Assembly: GCA_905250075.1 (NCBI GenBank) | Contig: CAJNOP010000010.1 | Coordinates: 682,001 to 746,000, forward strand | Length of the DNA stretch: 64,000 nucleotides | DNA from: Rotaria sp. Silwood1 | Taxonomy: Eukaryota; Rotifera; Eurotatoria; Philodinida; Philodinidae | Direction: 5' to 3' | Part shown: positions 24,285 to 36,119 of the stretch, piece by piece | Position numbering within the stretch: the first letter of the stretch is position 1 | Layout of the letters: each line of letters begins with the position of its first letter | Notes under the pieces: generated by a model | Databases searched by the model: none | Told to the model about the DNA's origin: nothing | The model's input: only the letters and a program-made list of their open reading frames with translations | Made by a program: the position numbers and the translations under genes

Positions 24285-24545
24285 TGTTGACTTTCGACAA
24301 TTGCCAAAAGTTATGTCGTATATTAAAATGTTAACCTTAACTAAAATGAATCTTTTAAAAGTTCATTTTCATTCTAAATAAAATATCAATGCATAACATG
24401 ACTTTTAGCAGTTGTTGCCGAAAGTTTTTTAATGAGCTATTAACATTATATTTTAACTAAATAGACTGTCATTGTACTCTGGGCATTTCATGCATTAATT
24501 ACTAAACTTTCGGCAATATATAGTTTGCCATTGCCAAAAATCTAA
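24285..24545. repeat. Inverted and tandem copies of a CTTTCGGCAATTGCC-like unit
   Basis: CTTTCGACAATTGCCAAAAGTTATG (24292) faces CATGACTTTTAGCAGTTGTTGCCGAAAG (24399), and a third related unit, CTTTCGGCAATATATAGTTTGCC, occurs near 24507. Probably a small foldback element or its remains. Confidence 0.55.
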
Positions 24546-27381
24546 GGATAAGAATTTTTTGACTTTTGTGATTTTGTTCGAGAACTATGTATTCAGAAGT
24601 GCTTACGATGTCGGACACTTAATCAGCAACTTGATAATAAAAAGATATCTATGTCCACGATAGTCATCGATAATCGGAGATTAGTTCAATGTTTCTAATA
24701 GAAACTAAAACAAAATATTTTTTCTACATACTATTTATATGGGCGAAGTGTCCATGTATAACTTGTTTTTATAGACTGAATTTAACGAAATGTAAAGAAA
24801 TGAAGTTTTATAGAATGTTAAGAAATGAAAAATAACGTAATTTTCATGTAATTTGAATAAAAATAGATACAATTTTTATTGGATACATCATGATCTATAC
24901 ACATTGTTTAAAAATATTTTTGAACTTGAAAATAGTTGTTAATAGATTAGAAGAACCGTTTTGATATCTTTTGCAGTATATTTCGTACACTACTTTTTAA
25001 GCAAAGTGTAGAGTAGCTTGTATTATAGAAGTAGTACATGTTCTATACAATTTGCTTGCGCTGTATACATCTGTCATTAGAAACATTGAATTAATTGTTA
25101 TTCCATACATTAATACTAGTTCAAACATATGGATCAAATAGTGAGGATTTTATTTTTTAGTAAAAGTCAACACCTATACGATTGGGAATATCATACTCAT
25201 TGGGTTTTATGCCTCTTACTTTCCATGTTGTCTGCTTTTCAAATGGTACACCCAACGTAATATTTACATAAGGCATAACTTAGAATGGTTACAGTTCACA
25301 CTTAAAGTGATTCGTTTCCTAACTAGTATACCTGTCTAACAAAACGTTAATGATTCATTGTCGAAAATTTCCCAGTTTAAGACAAGTTGCCAAAAAATCG
25401 ATTTTGTAAACATGATTAATTAAGAGCTTAACGACTTAATCCAGATTTGTGGCCGTTGACTTAAATATGGTTTTTATTGGACTGTCGTCCTCATTAAGAC
25501 GGAACTTTCAACCATTGTCAATAGTCTAGTTTTGTTAACGGTGAAAGTGAGTACTGTAAAACTTGTGTTTCTCCACTCAGAAACATTTTCTCGTTAGCGA
25601 CAGATCAACCATTAACGATTCCAGATGATAAATACGACGAAGAAGAATAATTATTATTATTAGGAGTACATTTTAATGTAAATGAAATATTTTTTTTTTC
25701 AATTAGCGTTTTCTTTAGCAAACATGTCAGATAAAGGAAAAAAAGAATCAAGAAAGATTTTAAAAACATAATAATCTTCTCTAGTTCTACATGAATCTTG
25801 TTAGAAAGTCAAGATTCGTTGTATTAAGGAAAGAATCTCCATTGATTTTCAACAATAACAACAACAAGAATATAGAAAGAGTATTGGCAAAAACATTGAT
25901 TAAGGGATGTATAATGAGCCATAATTTGTTTTCTTTAAAACAAAATACGTCAATCGAAATTTCATCTTTACTGCGTATTTAAAAAAAAATGAGCGTTTAA
26001 GTTGTCAGTTTTGTTGTGTGAATGAATGAAGATTTATAAATAGATGCGAAAAACTCAAGCATTATTACTTAGTTATACTTTAGTTTGATGACAACTAATG
26101 AAAAAATTCTTTTGACGTATTTCTAAGTATCCTTTTGTGTATGTAGAATGTTCATCCACTTTTTTGGCTTTGACTCTTGATGGAATTATAATTTCATTCA
26201 ATTCAAAATAACTTTTGTCAGAAAAATGAGCTTTTTTTTCCATTTTTTTTCCATTTTTTTTCTCGTTAGTATCAAGATTATAGATTAAATTTTCGTGTTA
26301 AGCCCTAAGTTGCATTTTATAATTTTTTTTTATTCTTGAATATTTTTCTTATTTATACCAGTAGACTTAGTAAAGTTTAAGGCAAAATCTCATGTTTCAA
26401 TAGAATAAAGTTACATCAAGCTTTGTTAACCTCATGCTAGTTTATATCATGAGCAAAGCGATACAGAAAAGAAATTTTATTCTATCCAAACGTTTTTTTT
26501 ACGTGTTAAGATATGCCTATCCGAAGCAGTTAGAATATATGATGAGTATTAGTTTCAAAACATGAAAACAGATCTTTCCAAATTAATTTATTAAAGAGTA
26601 AAGCAATTAGATTTTTAGTTTAATTTCGATTATTTGAAGTGACCAACTATATTGAAATAAATCTATTCAGAGAATCTAAGAGAATAGTGCAAATTTTGCA
26701 GAATTTATAATATTAGTTATAGATAAAATTATTGTATATTACTCAAGATGATTGTAGACATCAAATACGTTTATGAAAATAGTTTTACGCGGTTTATAGT
26801 TCGTATTGGCATAACAGATTATTCGGAGTGAAAATCATTTTGAAGTATCTTATGATATAGCAATTAGTCAAAACTTATTGATGAATAGTGTTAAAATGTT
26901 GTAAAATTAATTGTACAGCTTGATCTATGAAAAGTAATATAATTTCAGAGACTTTTGCATGAAAAATAAAAGGTTTCAAAATGACTACCCTAAGAAGCGT
27001 CTCGACTGATATTTTAAATAGTAATTTTCAGATAGCTATATGTTTCTCTCTTATAATCTGACACACATTGACACTGTTACTCAACGCATGTTTTCATTAA
27101 CATGAATTCTATGGAAGAAATGATTTAAATATTTCCGTAGCTAACAGAAACTTATTGCGTCAAAAGAATTCTTGTCATATAATTGATTAGAGGAAAAGCT
27201 TAATTTAGAGATGCAAATTTATTTAGACAGATACGTTCAAGTGTTAAACAAAGTTTTTTTTGAAAATATTTTTCCGACAAGTAGGACAATAATTTCTCGT
27301 TTTCTTTATTTTTATACTAGATTTTTTTCATTCCGTCTTCTTTGAGTTAAAATCTGTTTACATCCATAACACGCATGAAAA
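24546..27381. other. Long noncoding stretch between receptors 1 and 2
   Basis: AT-rich DNA. Homopolymer-rich segments include a repeated CATTTTTTTTC unit near 26240-26262. No gene, RNA or clear mobile element recognised. Confidence 0.4.
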
Positions 27382-28423
27382 ATGTCATCGTCATCCGTAG
27401 TATCAACAATTTTATTTGCTTCTAAAGAATTTGCAATATATGGTTATTTTTTTATTTCAATCACTGGTTGTATTGGAAATATTTGTAACATTGTGGTTCT
27501 CACTGGCTCGAAATCATTTCGACAAAGTCAATGTGCTTTTTATCTCATTACTGAATCAATCAGTGATTGTTGTTTATTGCTTGTTGTATTACCATTTCGC
27601 ATTAGCGAATTAGCTTTCGATATTGATACAACACGATTATCAGTGTTCTGGTGTAAATTTCGACCAATGATTAGTCATACGTTAGCACTTATGTCATTTT
27701 CATCGATATGTTTTGCTGCTATCGATCAATATTTATCAACTAATTATCATGCTTGGTTGAGACAACTGAGTACCTTAAAATTGGCTCATCGTCTTGTCTA
27801 CGGGGCTTTAATTATTTGGATTCTCTATGACAGTATATTTCTGATTTTTTTCGGGATTCGACCAACATTCGGATGTATGATAGATAATGTAGGATTCTCG
27901 CTTTATTATTCTTTTTTTCATTTTATTATTCTCAATGGTGTATTACCCAGTTCTATAGCATCATTATTCAGTTTACTTGCCTATTTGAACGTTCGTCGAC
28001 TTGTACAGTTACGTATGCTAGTTATTCGACGACAACGTGACAAACAACTTACTGCTATGGTCTTAGCTAAAGTGGTTGTTTTAGTTGTAACTATTCTTCC
28101 TTCTACTATTTTTCGGATTTACATATTAAATAAGACTGTAAATCCAAATGATTCTATTCGAATAGCTATCGATCAATTAATATCAAATATTGCATACTCT
28201 TTATTCTATATCAATTCTTCAGTATGTAATCTTTTATAATCTTCGTTTTTAATTATTGTTATTTTAGTGTACTTTTTATGTATTCTTGATGGTATCACCA
28301 CGATTTCGTCGTCAAGTCAAATATATATATGTTCTTATGAAGTACTTCGGACAAAAATGTTTTAAATCACGAAATAACAATCAAATTGCTCCAGAACCAA
28401 TTGAAAGTCATGAGTTAGAATAA
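27382..28423 (+). CDS. Rhodopsin-like G-protein-coupled receptor 2, two exons
   Basis: Exon 1 is 27382-28221, the intron is 28222-28267 (46 nt, GTATGT...TTTTAG, phase 0) and exon 2 is 28268-28423; 331 residues. It is clearly paralogous to receptor 1 throughout: GN in TM1 (32-33), D62 in TM2, C91 before TM3, DQY at 115-117, a basic third inner loop (LVIRRQRDKQLTAM), and NSSCTFYVF at the end of TM7. The tail is basic, then acidic (EPIESHELE). The tail exon lies in a different frame from the continuing exon 1 frame, so it is seen only after splicing. Same orientation and architecture as receptor 1, 5.8 kb downstream, which implies local duplication. Confidence 0.9.
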
Positions 28424-29229
28424 AATATATCAGATTTTTTCCATGCAACACAAAATTTGCATAGTCTATTTTTGTCTTATTTCTCATTTGACCTGTACGA
28501 TACTTTCAATAATAAAGCTTTTTTATTATTTATTCATTTGACGAATATACCAATGAACAAACCATATAATATATCTATTTCGAAATAAGTTAGTCAAAGT
28601 TTTCAATTATATTAATCGAAAATCACCAATTTCATTCTTGTTTAAGTACAAATGTTTAAAAACCCTTACTAAAAATATGTTAAAAAAGACGACGGGATTA
28701 TTTTGTTTATGTTTTGAAATCAAGAGAAATCTTAATCTAATATTGAATGATAATACTCTTAGCTTTAAGCTTTATAAGATGTTTTTTACATTAAAAAAGA
28801 AGTCAAAAAATACTTGTTTTAGTAATCAAAGATCATCAAGACATTTCAGAAGTTACTTTGTTTTGTCAGCACAGTACTGAACTGGTCCACATCAGGCCGT
28901 TAAAAAAAGATATTACAAAAGACATTTTGTTAATATGTGTTTTTTAAAATTTATGCTATAATTCCTATTGATTTTATTTTATGAACTCAAACTAAATTGA
29001 ATACAGTTGGATAATTTCAACGACGTCGAACACAAGAGTAATATAAGAAAAGATCGTTCATTCACTACTACTTGATGAATGATTAATACAAAACCTAATT
29101 GTAATAGTTAAATAAAATGATCTAGTGAGTTTTGATCAGTAGGATAAATAAATCAATATTCATATGAAAATCTTAAAAGATTAGTATTGATTAACAACTC
29201 ACGAATATGTTGTTCAATTAATTCTTGAG
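28424..29229. other. Spacer between receptor 2 and adenine deaminase
   Basis: AT-rich, convergent between two gene 3' ends. An 80-codon frame at 28638-28880 is K/L/F-rich and resembles random AT-rich translation. Confidence 0.4.
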
Positions 29230-29336
29230 TTAATCTTTAATCTCTACATCAACTTCATTACTATCTTTCATTGTATTATTTTCTCCAAACTTATCATTTT
29301 TCTACAGATGAAAACAACAAAAAATTGAAATTTATT

Positions 29337-30347
29337 TTATTTATGACTTTTTAATACATTTTCCAATTCTTTTAATAATTCTTGACGTCTTTCATTAGTA
29401 ATAAAAGCAGCATTAATAGCATTTTGAGTCAATTGAATCCAATCTTTAATTGATAATTGAAAAGCTTCTTGTATAGCATTAAAATTTGCCTGAATATAAC
29501 CACCGAAATAGGCAGGATCATCAGAATTAATAGTGACTTTAACATCATTGTCAAGAAAAAGTTTTAATGGTATATCCTCTATTCTTTTTACAATGTTAAG
29601 TTTAAGATTGGAAAGAGGACATATTGTTAGAGGAATTTTACATTGTGCAATTTGCTGTAACAATGATGGATCATCAGCACAATGAATACCATGATCAATA
29701 CGTTCAACTTTAAGTAATTCAATGGCTTCTTTAGCATATGATGAAGGACCTTCTTCAGCCGCATGTGCTACACAATGTAAACCGAGTTCATGAGCTTTCT
29801 TATACAATTGAATAAATTTTGACGGTGGATTATTGATTTCATTTGATTCTAGACCGATGCCAACAAAATAATCACGATATTCTAAAGCTTTGTCAAGAAT
29901 TTCAAGTGCTGATTGTTCATTTTGATCACGCATAAAACTAATGATCAGACCTGTTGTAATATTAAATTCATTTTTTGCTCTTTGACAAGCACGTATTAAA
30001 CCATCGAATTGACATTTAACTGTCACATCGCGACTTAAATGAGCTTGGACATTGACAAATATTTCACAATGACGAACATTTTCACTAGCAACACGTTGAA
30101 AATATGCCCAAGCTAAATCATAAAAATCTTCACTGGTGACGAGAACACGCACTTCTTCTTCTAAAACATTTAGAAATGATTTTAAATCAATAAAATTTGC
30201 ATATGTTTGTTGGAGTGCATCAACATTTTTGAATGGTACACCTATATTATTTCGTTTTGCCAATTTAAACATAAGATCAGGTTCCATAGTTCCTTCAATA
30301 TGGACATGAAGTTCGACTTTGGGCAAACAATGAAGAAATGAGTCCAT
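29337..30347 (-). CDS. Adenine deaminase (AAH1 / bacterial-type)
   Basis: 336 residues from ATG 30347 (an in-frame ATG at 30374 would add nine). Expected reaction: adenine + water to hypoxanthine + ammonia, in purine salvage in the cytosol. Metal and catalytic residues of the amidohydrolase fold are present: HVH (H14, H16), H195 with E198 in AHAAEEGP, H219 in RIDHG, and D276/D277 in NSDDPAYFGGY. The block GIGLESNEINNPPSKF matches adenine deaminases (GVGLDSSE..NPP.KF) and not adenosine deaminases, which have GxDLAGDE. Length is typical for the family. The main body is a single exon. A 56-nt GT...AG intron (29302-29357) could replace the last six residues with a 23-residue acidic tail ending at 29230; the choice is open. 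Animals generally lack this enzyme, so horizontal acquisition from bacteria or fungi is a reasonable inference. Confidence 0.9.
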   Translation of the reverse strand: MDSFLHCLPKVELHVHIEGTMEPDLMFKLAKRNNIGVPFKNVDALQQTYANFIDLKSFLNVLEEEVRVLVTSEDFYDLAWAYFQRVASENVRHCEIFVNVQAHLSRDVTVKCQFDGLIRACQRAKNEFNITTGLIISFMRDQNEQSALEILDKALEYRDYFVGIGLESNEINNPPSKFIQLYKKAHELGLHCVAHAAEEGPSSYAKEAIELLKVERIDHGIHCADDPSLLQQIAQCKIPLTICPLSNLKLNIVKRIEDIPLKLFLDNDVKVTINSDDPAYFGGYIQANFNAIQEAFQLSIKDWIQLTQNAINAAFITNERRQELLKELENVLKSHK

Positions 30348-30374
30348 GCTAAATAATTGACTTATCAAAATCAT

Positions 30375-31744
30375 TCAAATTAATAAATAATTTAACGTAC
30401 TGATGTGAAGTCATTTAGTTGATTTATATTATATATAGACGAAGACTAACGTCTATTCCTAACGAAAAATTTTACTCTATGTATTCTTTGTTTTGTCAGA
30501 AGAGAGAATAGAATACCGACATACGTCGTTGAGGATAAAATTACACGCACGCGTCTATCTCTTTCTCTTGCTTTCTCTATCTTCATTCTTGTATTAGTTT
30601 TCTCTTTCCACTGTTGTTTTTCGCTTAATCACTCTATGCACGTTTGAATGTAAACACATATATGAGGGTATTTGTATTACTGTTTAAAACCCGACAATCC
30701 ATTCTAATATGACAAAATCGTTGCAGTTTCTTTGATTATGTTCATCGCAAAGAAGAGATAGTGTTCAATCAATTTTTTCTACTTAAATATAAGTGAAACT
30801 CATATAAGAAAAGAATCTCATCAGAATTAATGATAGGATTAATATGTAAATAAACTTTATTAATTAATAACCGTGTATATTAGAAAAGTAACTTCAAACA
30901 TGCAATTTTGTGAGTGATAAGTGACAATATTTTTTGAATCTACTCAACAACAATCGAATAAAGTGCTCGAGACTTCATTATCTAGACTAACTTACATTCA
31001 GTTCTTCTTAATTATATAAAAGATTACAAGATTTATCGTACATGATTCCATATCGTCTTTAACAAAGTGCTATTTTTCATACATAAGAATCACTCTAAGA
31101 TAAAATTTTTAGCATCATCCTTAACTTATGTCTGCCAGAATACATATTTACAGGAACCAATATTCGATACAAACAGAAACAACAAACAGATGTCAAAAAA
31201 TCATATTTTGGATTTGAAATTCTCTGTGATTATGTCTATAAAAGGAAGAAAACTTGCAGTACTTGTCAAATAATTCCATTAATAAACATATTTTTAATTG
31301 ACTTAATTCATCTTGATAATATTTCTTTAGAAGAACAATTCGTGTAAAGGAAAACATTCTATCCTGTTTTGATATTCGTCATGTTAGTTATACAATAAAC
31401 TAGTTCCTTGGTGTTAAATATTCGCATTCGAACATATTTTATATTTTCTTCGTTTTTATTTAAGATGAGTTCTTCTTTCGCCAGTGTATAGTTTTATCTA
31501 CTCTCTTCAGTCATCGATTTAATGTTGAATTAAATAATATTATCTAATATCTAAGACAATATCAAATTTATATCTTCTCAACATATACATTATAACGAAA
31601 ACTGGCTATTATTACATTCAATACTTAAAAACGTCAGAAAAGAATGGCTTCAAGGCTGCACAATAGTATTGGCAAAAATATTTACAGTAGCAAAAAGTAA
31701 ATACAACATAATCTGATAATCAAACACAATAACACCATGCCGCT
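30375..31744. other. Upstream region of adenine deaminase and spacer
   Basis: The 300 bases upstream of the deaminase (30375-30660) contain a pyrimidine-rich CTCTTTCT tract near 30555-30610 on the plus strand. That is GA-rich when read in the gene's direction and may be promoter-proximal sequence. The rest is AT-rich with no gene recognised; the 68-codon frame at 31067 lacks family features. Confidence 0.4.
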
Positions 31745-32071
31745 GCAATAAGCGTTTTAAAATCTCTTTTACTGATCGTTATCTCCTCTGTACTTGTTCA
31801 TACCATCGCAATAAGTGTATCAATCGGACAAGTGGTAACATTTTAAATGAAAACCAGGTAACATGATACATTAAAATATACCAGCATTGATCCAAATCTT
31901 ATTTATGAAAAATCATATACCACTTCCACTAGTGCTGATATAAGTAATAAGGATAAACATACACTCTTCGCTGAAACTACTACAATAAGACACCACTGCG
32001 ATGAAGTTGCAATCCGCAATATATTTATCCCATTAATAAACTCATTTCATCAACATCATGTAAGCAATTGA
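31745..32071 (+). pseudogene. Possible membrane-protein gene remnant
   Basis: One plus-strand frame runs 109 codons with only two internal stops (TAA near 31843 and 31858). Its first part is a strongly hydrophobic segment (VLKSLLLIVISSVLVHTIAI), and its second part is a polar, Thr/Ser-rich stretch beginning SIDPNLIYEKSYTTSTSADI. The composition looks like a decayed signal anchor plus ectodomain. No family is recognised and the call could be chance. Confidence 0.3.
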
Positions 32072-32305
32072 CATGGAAGTAATCGAAGACGAAAATAACA
32101 AATTTGATGTTAATAATGTTAAGTCTATATAATATAAAACATTGAATACATAGTAGTAATTACAAAATCTCTGAACATTATTTTCTTCGCATCCAAAATA
32201 TTTGTTTCCGTTGAAAAATACAAGAAATGAACGAAATAACCTCATTATAGATGATGTCTTCTCAAGGATGTTAATGCAATACTTGAATATGATTAATTCA
32301 ACTGA

Positions 32306-32660
32306 CAGAAAGTGAGTCTATGGGCTTTTTTATTTCAAACTGAATTCTAAAATCAAAAAAACCACACCAATTTCTTCCAAATCAAACTTTTCTCGCTTGA
32401 TACTACGTAGTCTCACTAAAAACCCTTAGTCCTCCCTAGTCCTGCAAAGTCCCCCTTAGTCCCCCCCACAAAAAGCTTAGTCCCCCCTTAGTCCCTTTTC
32501 AGGGGACTAAAGCCTATAGTACACAAAACCACAAGCACAGCCTCACCTCACTCACGCGCCCACACCCTCAGTCACCGCCCCCCCTCACTCCTAGACTCAC
32601 GTTTCAGTTTGAAATCAAGTATTATTTTTAGTTGATAAATTCAGACTGAAATTAAATAGC
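32306..32660. repeat. C-rich TTAGTCCCC minisatellite inside inverted flanks
   Basis: Positions 32421-32512 repeat a (C)TTAGTCCCC-like unit six or more times with variable C runs and end in a hairpin (TTAGTCCC...GGGGACTAA). Then follows a C/A-rich tract (32530-32600, CTCACC/CCACAC type). Flanks are inverted: ATGGGCTTTTTTATTTCAAA with CTGAA near 32319 faces TTCAGACTGAAAT and TAGCCCAT near 32640-32665, and ATTTCAAACTGAA also faces TTCAGTTTGAAAT (32603). It may be a MITE-like element carrying a minisatellite. The G-rich complement could form quadruplexes. Confidence 0.6.
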
Positions 32661-35072
32661 CCATTGTATGCAGAAAGTATAGAGCATGTATGATTGTGAT
32701 AAAACTTGTCAGGTATTATGTGATGAAATGATAGCTGCACATGTAATTCGCATATCGAACAGAGAAGTTTAGGCAATAAATTAAACTACTAAAGAAATAC
32801 AACAACGATATGTACACGAAAATATTCTTTGTGGAACACCGACAATATTAATTAATATAAAAATAAGAGAATACCAATGAAAGCTAGTATTCAGATCGTT
32901 ATTAGTTGTTTACTGCTAAGTAATAGTAATTAATCAAGAATAAACGTTGCAAGATTTGCAATATTATACTCATTGTTAATATAAACACGAATAAAATAAT
33001 TACGATTTTTAAGGAAATCGATTCGTTATTTAAGTTTGTTTTTCATCTGAATTTATCTTTGTATAATGCATAAATTTCTTCCTCAATTCGATCAAAACTA
33101 GAAAATGAAATTTGCAAAATCAATTTTTATTTTAAATTATAACTAATATGATTCTCTTGCATTATTTTGAATACTGAGATGTGTGCTGAATTTTAATATA
33201 GACCATACAATGTCTGACACCATTAGTTGTTGGATTCGAGTTTGAATATAAAAAATGAACTTCTGTTTGCTACGTGTTATCTCCAAAATAAATTAAAAAA
33301 AAACTCGAGCCAACAGCACATTGTATTCAAAGCCAAAAATAAATTTTATATCAATTGTAAATAATAATTCACATAAGACTATCCCATTAGTGAAACCGAA
33401 AAGATCAGAGATAATATTCAATTAGGATTCGAAGTACAATACAGGTAACGCATAAGTTAGTAAGCGATACGTCTGTCTTTTGTTTAAGCATCATTTCGAC
33501 CGGTGCACTCTTCAGTATATATTCATATGTAGAGATCGAGCGTTGAGGTATAAAATGAAAGCTTCAGCCGCGTAACTGAGCTTTTATTTCGACGTCACAA
33601 CGTGCCCTTCTCTCTGAACAGTCGCTATCCATGCACGTCTCCGTGTACACAGATCTTTCGCTTTAAGTGAATTATAGTGTTTTAATGCAGATAAAACTTA
33701 TTTTCGGTTTTGGATATCTTCGAACGTAATTTTTTTTTTAAATTTCTACTTATTTTCGAACTCGAATCAAACAACTACTACCTGATACACATGTATAGGT
33801 AAGATTTTGTTTAAAATTCTTATAATGATCACAACGGGCAATAAGAAGAATTCTATTGCATCGCTATTACATAATTAATGAGAATTAAGAATTTAAATCT
33901 GCAGACTGGATTGAATCTGTATATATTGATCTTCATGCTTTCAATGAGATATTATGGTAAATCTGTGATCCTGTTGTTGATTATATTATGCTTCTTTGAA
34001 TGACAAACATAAATGAAGATGCATGGAAACAAAATAGTATTGTTATGTGACCTGCCTATCAGAACTAGAGAACTTTTTTCTACGTGAAGCATTAACCTCT
34101 TTTCATTTTACACATAAATTGTGAATATTGATCACTCAACATAAGAACTACACTCATGCAGGTCATTTATGCTCATTATTCAAAGCAATATTTCGTTTGC
34201 ATAACAGAAAAATGTGATAATTACTCTATGAATAAATTTTCTTGTAAAAGGAGACTAGCACATGATACATGCTAAGGACAAAATCAGAAAGTAGGACGAA
34301 TAATTATGAGAAATGATACTCTAAGAAGTTCTTTGTAGAAGATCGGAAATGTAATATTGTCGCGTTCTTTTCGCTCATATATACAATGTAGAACAATGTA
34401 TCATATTAATGATAATTGAAAAATAAATTAATTATTCCTATATGTTTCACAATATTGAAAAGAAAAAAAACTAGAAATAACGATGCGTACTGATAAATGA
34501 ACAAGTTTCTTTCATGTGGAATACAATCGAGCAATGCTCTATATCATTATATGTGCTGCCCATCAACTATAGCAATGAAATACAAGAAGAGAGGTATTAA
34601 ATATAACCCTGTCATGTATTAATAACTCTTATCCATCCAACCAATAGAAATATCAGTAGTTAAACAGAACCTTTTTCTTTGATCTCATATAAACATATAA
34701 ATATTCGACTTTCTGACAAAAAAATGTGTGCTAATTTTCATGCATCATAAAAATTTAGAAAAATTGCAGTCTTTATGGTCATCGGTAAATGTAGTACTTT
34801 GCCATTAAAGAAATCCGTCGAAAACGAATTTCATAATAAGATTCATTTATAAAGTAATTTTAATGAAGCTATCTGTTAATAAATATTTGATGAGAAATTG
34901 TATATGCCAAGACTGATCAAAGTTCCTTTTTCTATATGTATATGATCACAGAAGATGATATTACTATCATCATTCTTAGTAAACAAAACTAATAAATATT
35001 TATGAAATAGCATAAAAAAAAGAAAAAACATACAAGGTTTCAAGGTGTCGTTGAGAGCAAACACTTCACACC
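32661..35072. other. Noncoding DNA upstream of receptor 3
   Basis: Mostly featureless AT-rich DNA. The GC-richer stretch 33480-33670 with a TATA-like motif is listed separately. A consensus-like splice donor (TATAG/GTAAGATT) lies near 33798, so a noncoding first exon of receptor 3 is conceivable. Confidence 0.35.
33549..33556 (+). promoter_or_regulatory. TATA-like motif, possible promoter
   Basis: TATAAAAT lies in a locally GC-richer block (GCTTCAGCCGCG follows, then CGACGTCACAACGTG). A donor-like GTAAG is about 240 bp downstream and receptor 3 starts 1.5 kb further on. The link to receptor 3 is speculative. Confidence 0.25.
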
Positions 35073-36119
35073 ATGTCAGCGGAATTAAAAGCACAAGAAA
35101 TTCTTAACGTTTCCAAATGTTATACTATTTGTGTTAGTTTTATAATTTTATTTGCTGGCATCTTTGGTCATGTTATTGATATTTTAGTTTTTACAAGTTC
35201 AAAATCATTTCGAAAGAAACAATCTGCTTTTTATCTCACTGCTGAATCAATAGTTAACTGTGTTCATCTACTTATTTCATTTACTTCTCGTATTGCAATA
35301 AATGGTTTTGATAACGATCTAACACAAACATCTCTTGTCTGGTGTAAATTGAGACAATTATTTGCTACTACTTGTACACTTCTTTCGCTTACTATTGTTT
35401 GTTTTGCTGCTATTGATCAATATTTATCAACTAGTTACAATCCATATTTAAAACAATTGAGCACACTGAACCTTGCTCATTATCTTACTTATAGTGCAAT
35501 CATTGTTTGGATTTTGCATGGAATTCCATTTTTGGTTTTAATGGAAATCCGTCCAACATATGGTTGTTCATCATATAATAATGGCTTTAATACGTATATT
35601 ACATATGTATATTATTTAATACTCACTGGATTCTTGCCAATAGTGATCACATCAACATTCGCCACATTAGCTTATACTAATGTTCGTCGCATTGTACGAA
35701 GTCAAATGCCAATCATTCGACGTAGACTTGATAGACAATTGACTGCAATGATTCTTGTTCGTGTGGCATTTTTAGTAGCAATTACCCTACCTTATGTTAT
35801 TGATCGTATCTATACCATACAAGTTCAAATAGATCAAAACGATTCTATTCAAAAAGCTATCATACAACTAGTGGGAGCTATAGCTTATTCTTTATTCTAT
35901 TTAAATTATTCCGTATGCAATATATTTTTGACTTGCTATTTAATCCAATGTTATTTTTTCTAGGGTTCATTCTATTTATTTTTAATCTCATCAAGACGAT
36001 TTCGTCGACAAGTAAAATATATCCTCGTGAAAAAATATTGGAGAACATATTGTAAAGGAAGTATGCGTGACAATCGTATATCTCCGATATCATATATATC
36101 AAGTGTTGAATGTGATTAA
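35073..36119 (+). CDS. Rhodopsin-like G-protein-coupled receptor 3, two exons
   Basis: Exon 1 is 35073-35912, the intron is 35913-35963 (51 nt, GTATGC...TTCTAG, phase 0) and exon 2 is 35964-36119; 331 residues. It shares the receptor 1/2 layout: C91 before TM3, DQY at 115-117, basic loop VRRIVRSQMPIIRRRLDRQ, TM7 ending NYSGSFYLF, and a basic tail (RRFRRQVKY...). Two usually conserved class A positions have changed: TM1 Asn of the GN motif is His33 (FGHVID), and TM2 Asp is Asn62 (SIVNCVHL). The frame is otherwise intact. Altered sodium-site and coupling chemistry is therefore possible. Ligand unknown. Confidence 0.9.
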
